Source of the DNA: Pantanalinema sp. GBBB05
GTDB lineage: Bacteria; Cyanobacteriota; Cyanobacteriia; Leptolyngbyales; Leptolyngbyaceae
Reading direction: 5' to 3'
Length of the DNA stretch: 64,000 bases
Assembly: GCA_016743235.1 (NCBI GenBank)
Contig: VRZD01000012.1
Location: 103,857-167,856 of the forward strand
Part shown: positions 56,630 through 64,000 of the stretch, in pieces
How positions within the stretch are numbered: position 1 is the first letter of the stretch
Layout of the letters: each line of letters begins with the position of its first letter
Notes under the pieces: model-generated
Database searches by the model: none
What the model was told of the DNA's origin: nothing
The model's input: only the letters and a program-made list of their open reading frames with translations
Translations under genes and position numbers: made by a program

Positions 56630-58846
56630 TTAAACAGTAATGCCCTCGGAGTCGGCAGTGCTAGTGAGTAAGCTGACCAGTTGGGCTGGGGAGAGATTGG
56701 GGTTAGCACTAAGTAGAAGCGCAGCTACGCCAGCGATATGAGGAGTAGCCATGGAGGTGCCATTGAAGCTGGCATAGTTATTGTTGGGTGTGGTGGAATA
56801 GATGCCAACGCCCGGTCCAACCACGTAATTCACTGGAGCACTGCCAGCTAGGTTGGAGAAACTTGCCATTTTTTGATTGTTGTTGACTGCTCCTACTGCC
56901 AGTACTCCTGGGCTAGTGATATTGGCAGGAAAACTAGGTTGGCTATCACCTTCGTTGCCAGCAGCAATCACGACCAAAGCTCCACGCTGCACAGCATAGT
57001 CGATCGCGGTAACTACCTGGCTATTGCTGCTGCCACCTCCTAAACTGAGGTTAATAATATCGGCTCCACTATCCGCCGCATAACGAATTCCAGCCGCGAC
57101 ATCTGCATACCGACCATTGCCATCGGCATCTAATACCCGCACTGGCATAATTCGGGCATTGTAGGCAACTCCCGTAGCGCCAATATCATTATTTTCCGCC
57201 GCGATCGTCCCGGCTACATGAGTGCCATGGGAATCGAGATCATTCGCAAGGTTATCGTTATCGACAAAATCCCAGCCATTAATATCGTCAATATAACCGT
57301 TGCCGTCGTCATCTAACCCATTGCCAGCAATTTCTCGGCTATTAATCCAAATATTGGCATCTAGATCTGTATGGGTAATATCAACACCGCTATCGACGAC
57401 AGCAACTACGACTCCCTGCCCGGTATATCCCTGTGCCCAAACTTCGGGAGCTTGAATCTGATCCAGATCCCAGGAGTTTCCTCCTAAGTTGGTAACCTCA
57501 GCGAAGGGGCTTGATTGTCCCAGCGCTTGTGCAACAGCGGCAGCGGCATTGACTAAGCCATAGCCATAATTGGGATCGTAGCCTTCAGGTAAATCAGCGG
57601 GCGATGCCGCGACTGCCAGGGTATAGTCGGTATCGCCGTTATACGGGAAGACACGAATATAGTAGGTACCAGCGGTCAGGGTGCGGGTAATCGATTCGGG
57701 GTTAATGCCTGCGGCGATCGAACTGGCAATCAATGCCCCATCACTACTCAGCAGTTGCACATCAGCATCACTACTTAAGCCGGTTACATCTAAATCAAAG
57801 ATGGCTGTGGTATCTAGAGTGAACTGATAGTAGTCATTAGGGTCAGCCGCTCCCACAAAATCATTGAAGGTTTGCTGGGTACTGAGTACGCCAATATCCA
57901 GTGCTGTTGTCAGCGTATTACCAGCCAGATCAGGAATGCTTACACCCGCAGCAATACTGGATAGGCTGAGCGTGTAGTTAGTGACTCCTTGATATTGATA
58001 CACCTGAACAAGGTAGTTGCCCGCTGCCAAGCTATCCAACTGAAGGGACTCTGATCTCGTCCCAGCCTGTTGCGATCGCGTAATTTCTTCTCCAACATCA
58101 ATGATGCCATTCGCATTAATATCCTGAATTAATCGGATATCCACATCAGCTTGTAGCTCGGTCAGAGTTAAGTTGAGGCTACCACTCGTCGCTAACCGGA
58201 AGCGATAAACATCGGCAGTATTACTGCTACTAATAAAACCCGTATTATTAATGGGAAGGTTACTCAGGATACCTAAATTCGTTTCGATCGGGAGTAGGTT
58301 ACTGGGAGAAGTGGTGGGCGGAGCATCGGTCGCAGAAACGATTAAGGTGTAAGTTGAGTCGCCATTGGCGGGATATACTCGCAGGTAATAGTCTCCTGCT
58401 TGTAGGGTCTGGTTAATGGCTTCATCGGTGATATTGGTGCGGACAGAACTGTTGAGCAGAGTACCAGCGGCGTTGAATAACTGGACGTTTACATTAGCAC
58501 TCAGCCCGACCAGAGCCAGATTGACATTTCTGGTATCGCTGAGAATAAAGCGATAGTAGTCGTTCGTATCGCTACCGCTAACGGAGTCGGTCAGCACGAT
58601 CGGGGTTGCGGTAATGCCGCCGATGTCATACCCAGAGGGAATGGTATTGCCAGGATCGGGGGTAACTTGAGGGGTGATTGTGCTAGAAGAGTGCCCAGAC
58701 TGAAGAGAGGTGTCTAGGAATGAAGTAGCGGTCACCAACTGACCTGGCGAATTGGCTCGGGGGTTGGTGGAATAGGACAGGGGCTCGGATTGCAAACTAG
58801 ACAGGCTAAGAGGTTGATCAGTACTGAGCATAGGTTGGTTATCCAT
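56630..58846 (-). CDS. Subtilisin-like serine protease (S8) with N-terminal PPC domains
   Basis: 738 residues. Three PPC-type domains (about 60-170, 195-295, 310-430; pattern DYYRFILSDTRNVNLALVGLSANVNVQLF) precede the peptidase, the reverse of the common order. Catalytic triad: Asp in VVAVVDSGVDITHTDL, His in SHGTHVAGTIAAENND, Ser in NGTSMATPHIAGVAALLL. A calcium-binding style loop DDDGNGYIDDINGWDFVDND is present. No classical signal peptide, so a non-Sec route (for example type I) is likely. The start at 58846 is chosen because upstream codons to 58936 do not resemble the family. Confidence 0.88.
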   Translation of the reverse strand: MDNQPMLSTDQPLSLSSLQSEPLSYSTNPRANSPGQLVTATSFLDTSLQSGHSSSTITPQVTPDPGNTIPSGYDIGGITATPIVLTDSVSGSDTNDYYRFILSDTRNVNLALVGLSANVNVQLFNAAGTLLNSSVRTNITDEAINQTLQAGDYYLRVYPANGDSTYTLIVSATDAPPTTSPSNLLPIETNLGILSNLPINNTGFISSSNTADVYRFRLATSGSLNLTLTELQADVDIRLIQDINANGIIDVGEEITRSQQAGTRSESLQLDSLAAGNYLVQVYQYQGVTNYTLSLSSIAAGVSIPDLAGNTLTTALDIGVLSTQQTFNDFVGAADPNDYYQFTLDTTAIFDLDVTGLSSDADVQLLSSDGALIASSIAAGINPESITRTLTAGTYYIRVFPYNGDTDYTLAVAASPADLPEGYDPNYGYGLVNAAAAVAQALGQSSPFAEVTNLGGNSWDLDQIQAPEVWAQGYTGQGVVVAVVDSGVDITHTDLDANIWINSREIAGNGLDDDGNGYIDDINGWDFVDNDNLANDLDSHGTHVAGTIAAENNDIGATGVAYNARIMPVRVLDADGNGRYADVAAGIRYAADSGADIINLSLGGGSSNSQVVTAIDYAVQRGALVVIAAGNEGDSQPSFPANITSPGVLAVGAVNNNQKMASFSNLAGSAPVNYVVGPGVGIYSTTPNNNYASFNGTSMATPHIAGVAALLLSANPNLSPAQLVSLLTSTADSEGITV

Positions 58847-59069
58847 AGTCCTAAGGAAGAAGGGGCAAGTCATCCAGATGGATTTAGCCGGGCAAACCAA
58901 CTGTTGGGTTGCTGATCCGCTTGAGGCTCCTACCAACGTCGATCGCCAGAGTGGCTGAAATTTCTCTCCGTATCAACAAATTTAGCCAGTTCGTGAGTCA
59001 ATCGCGTCATGACCTTCCTTCTACCCAAAAGGTCACTTGATCCGGATACTTTTATGCAAAATCAGTAAT

Positions 59070-59921
59070 TCAGGGGTGGGAGGAGGGTGGATCGCCAAAG
59101 TTATCTTGGTCTGGTTTGTCATCTTCAAACCAATCATCTGCATTCTCTTCAGCCGGTGGACTAGCTGGGACATCCGGCGATCGCTCTGGTTCAGTGGGAT
59201 AGTAAGGTGGAATAATCACCCGATATTCGGCATCAACGACGCGCTCTGGCTGTTGCACATCCTCAGTCTGTCCGACGCCAGAATTTTGCGGTTCCCGATA
59301 GCCATAGGAGTAGACTGAGCCAGACTGAGACGTGGCTCGAGGAACTTGGGACTTTTCATAATCGCGACCCTTAGAACCAGCCGTCTCCCGATTCTGGCGG
59401 TCTGAACGATCTTCTCGAGGGTTGGTTTCCCAGTCATCGCTAGTGGGAGTTTCCCAATCGTCCAATTCATCCATTAGTTCATCTAATTTATCTCTAGCCG
59501 CTGACTGATCGCGGGGGGATGCTGGCGGTCGTTGCTCGCGTTCAGTCGGATCTCGCCGCCAACTTCGCCAGGAGGCATCAGGATTAGCTGAGGTCGATGT
59601 GCGACTAGTGGCAGTTGTAGAGTAAGTAGAGCCAGAGCCACGCCCTGTTTCATAAGTCTGGGATTCACTGGCTCGGGCATTACGACGTAATTGATTGCGA
59701 AACGCCTGTACTGCCAGGTAATTTGAGGCAGCAAATAACGCATTGATCACCAGGGTGGTGACGATACCAATGGCGATCGCCCACAGCACCCATAGCGCTA
59801 ACGGCAATGCCATGGTTTTGATGCCCAAAAACGTTAGGGCGATCGTCGGTGACCAGTTTTGGATGGCAAATCCCACCAGCCCCCCAGCGATTACTAGCAA
59901 CAGGAATAAACGCGCAGCCAT
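59070..59921 (-). CDS. LapA-domain membrane protein with disordered tail
   Basis: 283 residues. Two N-terminal membrane segments (FLLLVIAGGLVGFAIQNWSP and LWVLWAIAIGIVTTLVINALFAASNY) form the LapA (DUF1049) hairpin. The remaining 210 residues are hydrophilic, rich in Arg, Asp, Ser and Pro, and probably disordered. In E. coli LapA takes part in lipopolysaccharide assembly; here the role is unknown. Confidence 0.8.
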   Translation of the reverse strand: MAARLFLLLVIAGGLVGFAIQNWSPTIALTFLGIKTMALPLALWVLWAIAIGIVTTLVINALFAASNYLAVQAFRNQLRRNARASESQTYETGRGSGSTYSTTATSRTSTSANPDASWRSWRRDPTEREQRPPASPRDQSAARDKLDELMDELDDWETPTSDDWETNPREDRSDRQNRETAGSKGRDYEKSQVPRATSQSGSVYSYGYREPQNSGVGQTEDVQQPERVVDAEYRVIIPPYYPTEPERSPDVPASPPAEENADDWFEDDKPDQDNFGDPPSSHP

Positions 59922-59994
59922 GAGTTTTACTAAGTAGGGTGCATGAGCAATTAGCCCTAGCCTCAGTTTAGGCGCTCTCCTCGGCTTCGCGTGA

Positions 59995-61584
59995 TTAGAG
60001 TGGACGATAAACTTTGTAGTTCAGGCTTGGGAAGATATTGTCGATCGCTTCCACTTTTTCTAGCCAACCAGAGTCGATTTTGCCCTGTTTGACTTCGTCA
60101 TAGAGTTTTTGGAACCGCATCAAGTGCGATCGGGTGCGACGCACGGCATAGGGAACCATCGTGCCACTGCGCATAATAAATGCCCAGTCAGAGGATTGAG
60201 CCAGCAGTAATTCTCGCGCCGCTTGATTCAATGCCCGTTTTTCCAATTCATCAGCGGCTTCATGGCGGGAAATTTCGATCATCCGTTCCGCTGCTTTGTG
60301 CAAATGGGGATAGATCCAGGCATTAGTTTCATTCAGCCAATACTCGTGGAAGCCTTTGTAGCCCCAACTGGATTGGGCGGGATTGCAAACCTGTTGGGTG
60401 GGATGGGCTTTCAGGTAGTCTGCCAAGTGGATCATTTCATACACACTTTGGTCAAACCAGGTCTTGCGGAACAGGTAGTCCAGGAACCAAGGACCTTCAT
60501 ACCACCAGTGCCCAAATAGCTCGGCATCATAGGGTGATAGGATAATCGGCTTGCGCTGCATGATGTTGTAAAGATGCTCAACCTGGCGTTCTCGGTTAAA
60601 GACGAAATTTCCAGCATGTTCCGCCGCTTTTTCCCGCGCCCAGTGAGGGTCATAGAGTTGTTTGTCGCCTAAGCCTAGACCGCGCCCCGTAATTTTGTGG
60701 TACTTGATGCCGACGTTCTTCCGCTGTCCGTTGGGCATCACATAAGGCTTAATGTATTCGTATTCTGCATCCCAGCCCAAATCCCGGTAGAACTCGCGGT
60801 ATTCTGGCGCACCGGGATAGCCCACTTCCGATGACCAGACTTGTTGTGAAGACTCGTGATCCCGACCAAAGGCGGCAACTCCAGTAGAGGTGAAGATAGG
60901 GGTGTAGGTGCCAAAGCGAGGACGGGGACGACCATACAGAATCCCATGACCATCCGTCAGGAAGTAGCGCAGTCCCACATCGGCTAGCATCCGTTCTAAG
61001 CCATTGTAGTAGGCACACTCGGGCAGCCAGATGCCATTGGGAGGACGACCGAATGTTTCCGTATAGTGGTCGTAGGCAACTTTAATTTGTGCCCAGACGG
61101 CTTGCGGATACATTTTCATCAATGGCAAGTAGCCGTGGGTGGCACCGCAGGTGATGATTTCCAGGTTGTTGCTGTCAGCAAATTTCTTAAAGGCTTTGAC
61201 CAGGTTGCGATCGTACCCTTCCCACGATTTCCGAATCGCATGAAACTCTTGGGCATAGTGTTCTGCCAGATAGCGCATATGTCCACTGTAGGCATTGCGC
61301 TCAATTTCCCGTTCTGCCAGTTCTTCTAGTTGAGCCAGATGTTTGTCGTACCGCTCTTGCAGCAATGGATCCAGCAGCATGGACACCAGGGGTGGGGTCA
61401 GGCTCATGGTCAGCTTAAAGCCAACCCCGTCCCGTCTTAGCCCCTCAAACATTTGCAGGAGCGGGATATAGGTTTCCGTAATGGCTTCAAATAACCACTC
61501 TTCCTCCAGAACGTAATCGCTCTCGGGATGCCGCACAAACGGCAAATGGGCGTGGAGAACCAGGGCAAGATATCCAATACTCAT
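59995..61584 (-). CDS. GH57 glycoside hydrolase (1,4-alpha-glucan branching enzyme type)
   Basis: 529 residues. GH57 regions: HAHLPFVRHPE, GATHGYLP, IWLPECAYYNGLE (nucleophile Glu), SPYDAELFGHWWYEGPWFLD (acid/base Asp). The C-terminal helical domain (SDWAFIMRSGTMVPYAVRRTRSHLMRF) is that of branching enzymes. Acts on glycogen; it stands apart from GH13 enzymes. Confidence 0.92.
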   Translation of the reverse strand: MSIGYLALVLHAHLPFVRHPESDYVLEEEWLFEAITETYIPLLQMFEGLRRDGVGFKLTMSLTPPLVSMLLDPLLQERYDKHLAQLEELAEREIERNAYSGHMRYLAEHYAQEFHAIRKSWEGYDRNLVKAFKKFADSNNLEIITCGATHGYLPLMKMYPQAVWAQIKVAYDHYTETFGRPPNGIWLPECAYYNGLERMLADVGLRYFLTDGHGILYGRPRPRFGTYTPIFTSTGVAAFGRDHESSQQVWSSEVGYPGAPEYREFYRDLGWDAEYEYIKPYVMPNGQRKNVGIKYHKITGRGLGLGDKQLYDPHWAREKAAEHAGNFVFNRERQVEHLYNIMQRKPIILSPYDAELFGHWWYEGPWFLDYLFRKTWFDQSVYEMIHLADYLKAHPTQQVCNPAQSSWGYKGFHEYWLNETNAWIYPHLHKAAERMIEISRHEAADELEKRALNQAARELLLAQSSDWAFIMRSGTMVPYAVRRTRSHLMRFQKLYDEVKQGKIDSGWLEKVEAIDNIFPSLNYKVYRPL

Positions 61585-61902
61585 AGGGACTCAGGGTGTC
61601 TATAGATGAAAACGGCAACAGGCAAACGGGATTGCCAAGATTGTAAAGCGAAATGGCAACGAAAAGAGTTGTCGATAAACCAGTCCTTTGGTAGTGGGCG
61701 ATCGACGGATTGGCGAGCCAGGATCGAACCAGGGATATTTGTCCGCAGGTGTAATTTTTTCCTGGCTCACATTCAGTGATGTTTCTACCCAGGTAACTTA
61801 TCTGACTAAGCAATTTGCGAGTATTTTATTAGTTAAGCTTGACCGCTATGTTCCTTGTCACTGAGAAATGATTAGTTTTTCGTGTGTTTCGAGCAGGTAG
61901 TT
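61585..61902. other. Intergenic region with a tRNA-3'-end-like inverted repeat
   Basis: GAGCCAGGA (61715-61723) is exactly repeated in reverse complement (TCCTGGCTC, 61760-61768). On the minus strand CCCTGGTTCGATCCTGGCTCGCC looks like a tRNA T-arm and acceptor end, but the T-stem does not pair and no 5' half exists. Nothing else is supported here. Confidence 0.4.
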
Positions 61903-63030
61903 ATGACTCAGTTCAACTTAGTAGAATCTGCCAAACAGGGTGATCCACAGGCGATCGCAGCGTTAATGAATTTGGCATTAGAGCCGAGAGGAATTACGGC
62001 TCGTACCAAGTTGAATGATGGGTGTCTATATATTTGTCTGCGCTCTTCCTATGCCTTAAATCAAGGACCGTTAGTTAATTTTATTCGGCGGGGATTGGCA
62101 GGATTAGGAGTGCAATCCATTCAGACCGTGACAATTTATGGGCAAAAAATTGGGCAATCGGCTCCCGTGTGGCGGGAAACTTTGCATCTGGGACAACCAC
62201 TCCAGCAGATCAGGCAAAAATCTCAAACATCTGCATCTAAGGTATTGGTAGCCGTTAGCGATCGCCCCACTACTCAAACGATGCCTTCAGGGGGCGCTGA
62301 TGTCCCACTAGTCCCGCAAGCATCAGAGGTCACTAAAGTGGCTGAACCTCCGCCTGCTCGGGTGAAGCCCCGTTCCTCACCGCCATCCAAGTCACCCCGT
62401 CGTCGATCAGCTACAACCGCTCAACGGTTGCACAAACCGAAAAAGCTGGTGGTGACGAAACGATCGCGCTCAGCGAAGTATCGAATCACCTCGTTAACAG
62501 CGCTGGTTGCTTTTTTAAGTGGTGGTACAGCCGCGATCGTCACCTTTGCCAATGCTCAAACCGCTTCTCGACCGGCAGCGAACCCTGGTTCATCCCCTAC
62601 TATGGCAGTTACTGATGGAGCAAATGTGCCTTCGGATGCTGACTTGGTGAATATTAAACGGCAAAAGGAAGCCAAGCAATATTTACGGACAATGAATCAG
62701 GCGCAACAAGCGTTTTACCAACAACACCAACGATTTGCGGCAGATTTAGAAGAACTGGAACGATCGGCAAACTTGATTGCTCGGAGTTATCACTACACCT
62801 ATAAACTGGCAACCACTGATCAACTACAAGCCCAGTTGACGGCAATTCCTAAGGAAGTGGGGTTGAAGAGTTATACAGCCGTAGTGTCGCTGGTACAATC
62901 CCCCCAGCAAACTATCACCACAGCGGCATTAATCTGTGAGAGTACCCAACCGGCTCAGGTGTCCCCAACGGTGATCTTGACCTCTGGTCAGCCGATCGCC
63001 TGTCCGACTGGGGCAGTGGCAGTTCAGTAG
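61903..63030 (+). CDS. Bitopic membrane protein with type IV pilin-like C-terminal domain
   Basis: 375 residues. N-terminal cytoplasmic domain (NLVESAKQGDPQAIAALMNLAL ... RRGLAGLGVQSIQTVTIYGQ), then a Pro/Ser/Arg/Lys-rich linker, one membrane helix (ITSLTALVAFLSGGTAAIVTFA), and a periplasmic part whose KEAKQYLRTMNQAQQAFYQQ, then RFAADLEELE and SYHYTYKL resemble the PilA region KQYVGSMNRTQQAYFLEKN, TFASDISLLG and TNYTYTI. No prepilin cleavage motif is present, so it is not a pilus subunit but may contact pilins. The ATG at 61903 is chosen. Confidence 0.75.
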   Translation: MTQFNLVESAKQGDPQAIAALMNLALEPRGITARTKLNDGCLYICLRSSYALNQGPLVNFIRRGLAGLGVQSIQTVTIYGQKIGQSAPVWRETLHLGQPLQQIRQKSQTSASKVLVAVSDRPTTQTMPSGGADVPLVPQASEVTKVAEPPPARVKPRSSPPSKSPRRRSATTAQRLHKPKKLVVTKRSRSAKYRITSLTALVAFLSGGTAAIVTFANAQTASRPAANPGSSPTMAVTDGANVPSDADLVNIKRQKEAKQYLRTMNQAQQAFYQQHQRFAADLEELERSANLIARSYHYTYKLATTDQLQAQLTAIPKEVGLKSYTAVVSLVQSPQQTITTAALICESTQPAQVSPTVILTSGQPIACPTGAVAVQ

Positions 63031-63089
63031 GTCAAGATTAAGCTCAATCTATAGTTTTCCTGCTGCCCTAATCCGTCTGCCTAGAATAG

Positions 63090-63953
63090 ATGCATTGGGT
63101 TGGTAGAACCATTATGGGTGGACTGGAGTGGTTGTTGGGACTGATGTTGATCCTTAGCGTTTCCGGTCTGAAGCTCGATCGAGAATATCAGCGAGGAGTG
63201 ATTTATCGGTTGGGACGAGCCAAAAGTCTGAGGGGTCCTGGCTTGTACTGGATTGTGCCCTGGGTGGATCAAAAAGTCCAGGTTGATGTGCGAACTAAAA
63301 CGGTCAATATTGAACCGCAGGAAACGGTAACCGCAGATAGTGTGACCATTCGAGTCAATGCCGTACTGTACTACCGAATTTTGGATCCTGTGAAGGCAAT
63401 TAACCGGGTAGAAAACTATGAATTAGCGGTGTACCAGATTGCTTTAACCACCCTACGGAATGTGGTGGGGCAAAACATTCTAGATGATGTGTTGCAAAAC
63501 CGAGACAAGATTAACTTGAAGGTGCAGGAAATTGTTGATGAGATTACTGAACCTTGGGGGATCGTAATTGAACGGGTGGAAATGAAGGATGTCGAGATTC
63601 CCACCAGTATGCAGCGGGCGATGGCGAAGGAAGCGGAAGCGGTACGCGAAAAACGGGCACGGATCATTAAGGCGGCTGCAGAACAGGAAGCCTCCTTAAA
63701 ACTGGCAGAAGCCTCGCAAAATATTAGTGCTTATCCAGCAGCGTTGGAATTACGGCGGCTGCAAATGCTGACCGAAATTGGGGCAGAAAACAATACCACT
63801 ACTGTGTTAATGATTCCATCAGATTTTATTGGAGCAGCAAAACGCTTGGCAGAGTTAGGGCAACCCCCGGTCAATCAGGCAGAAGCCCATCCGTTTAATC
63901 CAGAGGTATTTCTGTCTACCAAGCCCGTTGAAGAGGTCGATCGCGATTTGTAA
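63090..63953 (+). CDS. Slipin/stomatin (SPFH) family protein
   Basis: 287 residues. One N-terminal hydrophobic hairpin (LEWLLGLMLILSVSGL), then an SPFH domain (YQRGVIYRLGRAKSLRGPGLYWIVPWVDQ, RTKTVNIEPQETVTADSVTIRVNAVLYYRI) and a coiled-coil tail (AMAKEAEAVREKRARIIKAAAEQEAS). Stomatin-type slipins form ring assemblies in membranes; in bacteria they often pair with a NfeD protein, which would lie beyond the window. An ATG at 63114 is an alternative start. Confidence 0.9.
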   Translation: MHWVGRTIMGGLEWLLGLMLILSVSGLKLDREYQRGVIYRLGRAKSLRGPGLYWIVPWVDQKVQVDVRTKTVNIEPQETVTADSVTIRVNAVLYYRILDPVKAINRVENYELAVYQIALTTLRNVVGQNILDDVLQNRDKINLKVQEIVDEITEPWGIVIERVEMKDVEIPTSMQRAMAKEAEAVREKRARIIKAAAEQEASLKLAEASQNISAYPAALELRRLQMLTEIGAENNTTTVLMIPSDFIGAAKRLAELGQPPVNQAEAHPFNPEVFLSTKPVEEVDRDL

Positions 63954-64000
63954 AAAGGTCGGCTGAGGCAGATAGGGAAGATAGCGGTGCTGATTAAGGT

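Noticed and set aside
61681..61770. Possible tRNA on the minus strand
   Set aside because: The T-stem halves are not complementary and no D-arm, anticodon arm or 5' acceptor is present.

Overview
The window is chromosomal DNA of a cyanobacterium. Direct evidence: genes for photosystem II (psbA, psbX), the cytochrome b6f complex (petG), cytochrome cM, Ycf66, an NTRC-type thioredoxin reductase, allophycocyanin-like and phycobilisome-linker proteins, homogentisate phytyltransferase, Omp85, and a type IV pilin with a GFTLIE leader. The HIP1 octamer GCGATCGC and its CGATCG core are scattered throughout. There are no rRNA genes, convincing tRNAs, CRISPR arrays, transposases or phage genes. The species cannot be fixed from the sequence; a D1' psbA copy together with many accessory photosynthesis genes fits a non-marine, Leptolyngbya-like lineage (inference).

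Layout. 1-4.4 kb: tail of a GFA-family gene, a psbA copy coding a D1' (low-oxygen type) protein, a pentapeptide-repeat protein, NTRC, and pilA. 4.6-7.8 kb: DAHP synthase (aroF) behind two tandem attenuators, each with a leader peptide packed with Trp, Tyr and Phe, then purB and a 44-residue protein. 7.9-11.7 kb: a small ABM-like protein, a papain-like protease with an acidic repeat tail, petG, cytM and an FkbM methyltransferase. 11.8-18 kb: a coiled-coil membrane protein, Omp85, a HIT protein and a hydrolase. 18.3-24.9 kb: a second pentapeptide protein, two parts of a BMP-type ABC importer, a thioredoxin-fold protein, a cytochrome P450 and a methyltransferase. 25-30.5 kb: an SLH porin, a propeller lipoprotein, ycf66, psbX, a YggT protein and accC.

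30.6-41.9 kb: a DICT-GAF histidine kinase, a DUF1361 protein, a Nif11-like protein, M1 aminopeptidase with HEAT repeats, a GH13 amylase, DUF3172, an ABC-2 permease, an LptC-like protein and a NYN-domain protein. 42-48.9 kb: metG, an acyltransferase, a hydrolase, an unusual phycobilisome-linker and allophycocyanin-like pair, and an alkyltransferase-like protein. 49-56.5 kb: proS, DUF2993, GerMN, a CheY-like regulator, an ICMT-like protein, hpt, a PilP-like lipoprotein and a zinc-ribbon membrane protein. 56.6-64 kb: a PPC-subtilase, a LapA-domain protein, a GH57 branching enzyme, a membrane protein carrying a pilin-like domain, and a slipin.

How the genes work together. Most are housekeeping or photosynthesis genes in short transcription units, not one large operon. 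The strongest unexpected signal is the aroF leader (5549-5828): two serial ribosome-mediated attenuators that appear to read the supply of charged aromatic tRNAs before the first enzyme of the shikimate pathway is made. Second is the D1' psbA with a perfect 16-bp palindrome inside its promoter spacer. Third is the isolated linker and allophycocyanin-like pair at 45.9-47.3 kb.
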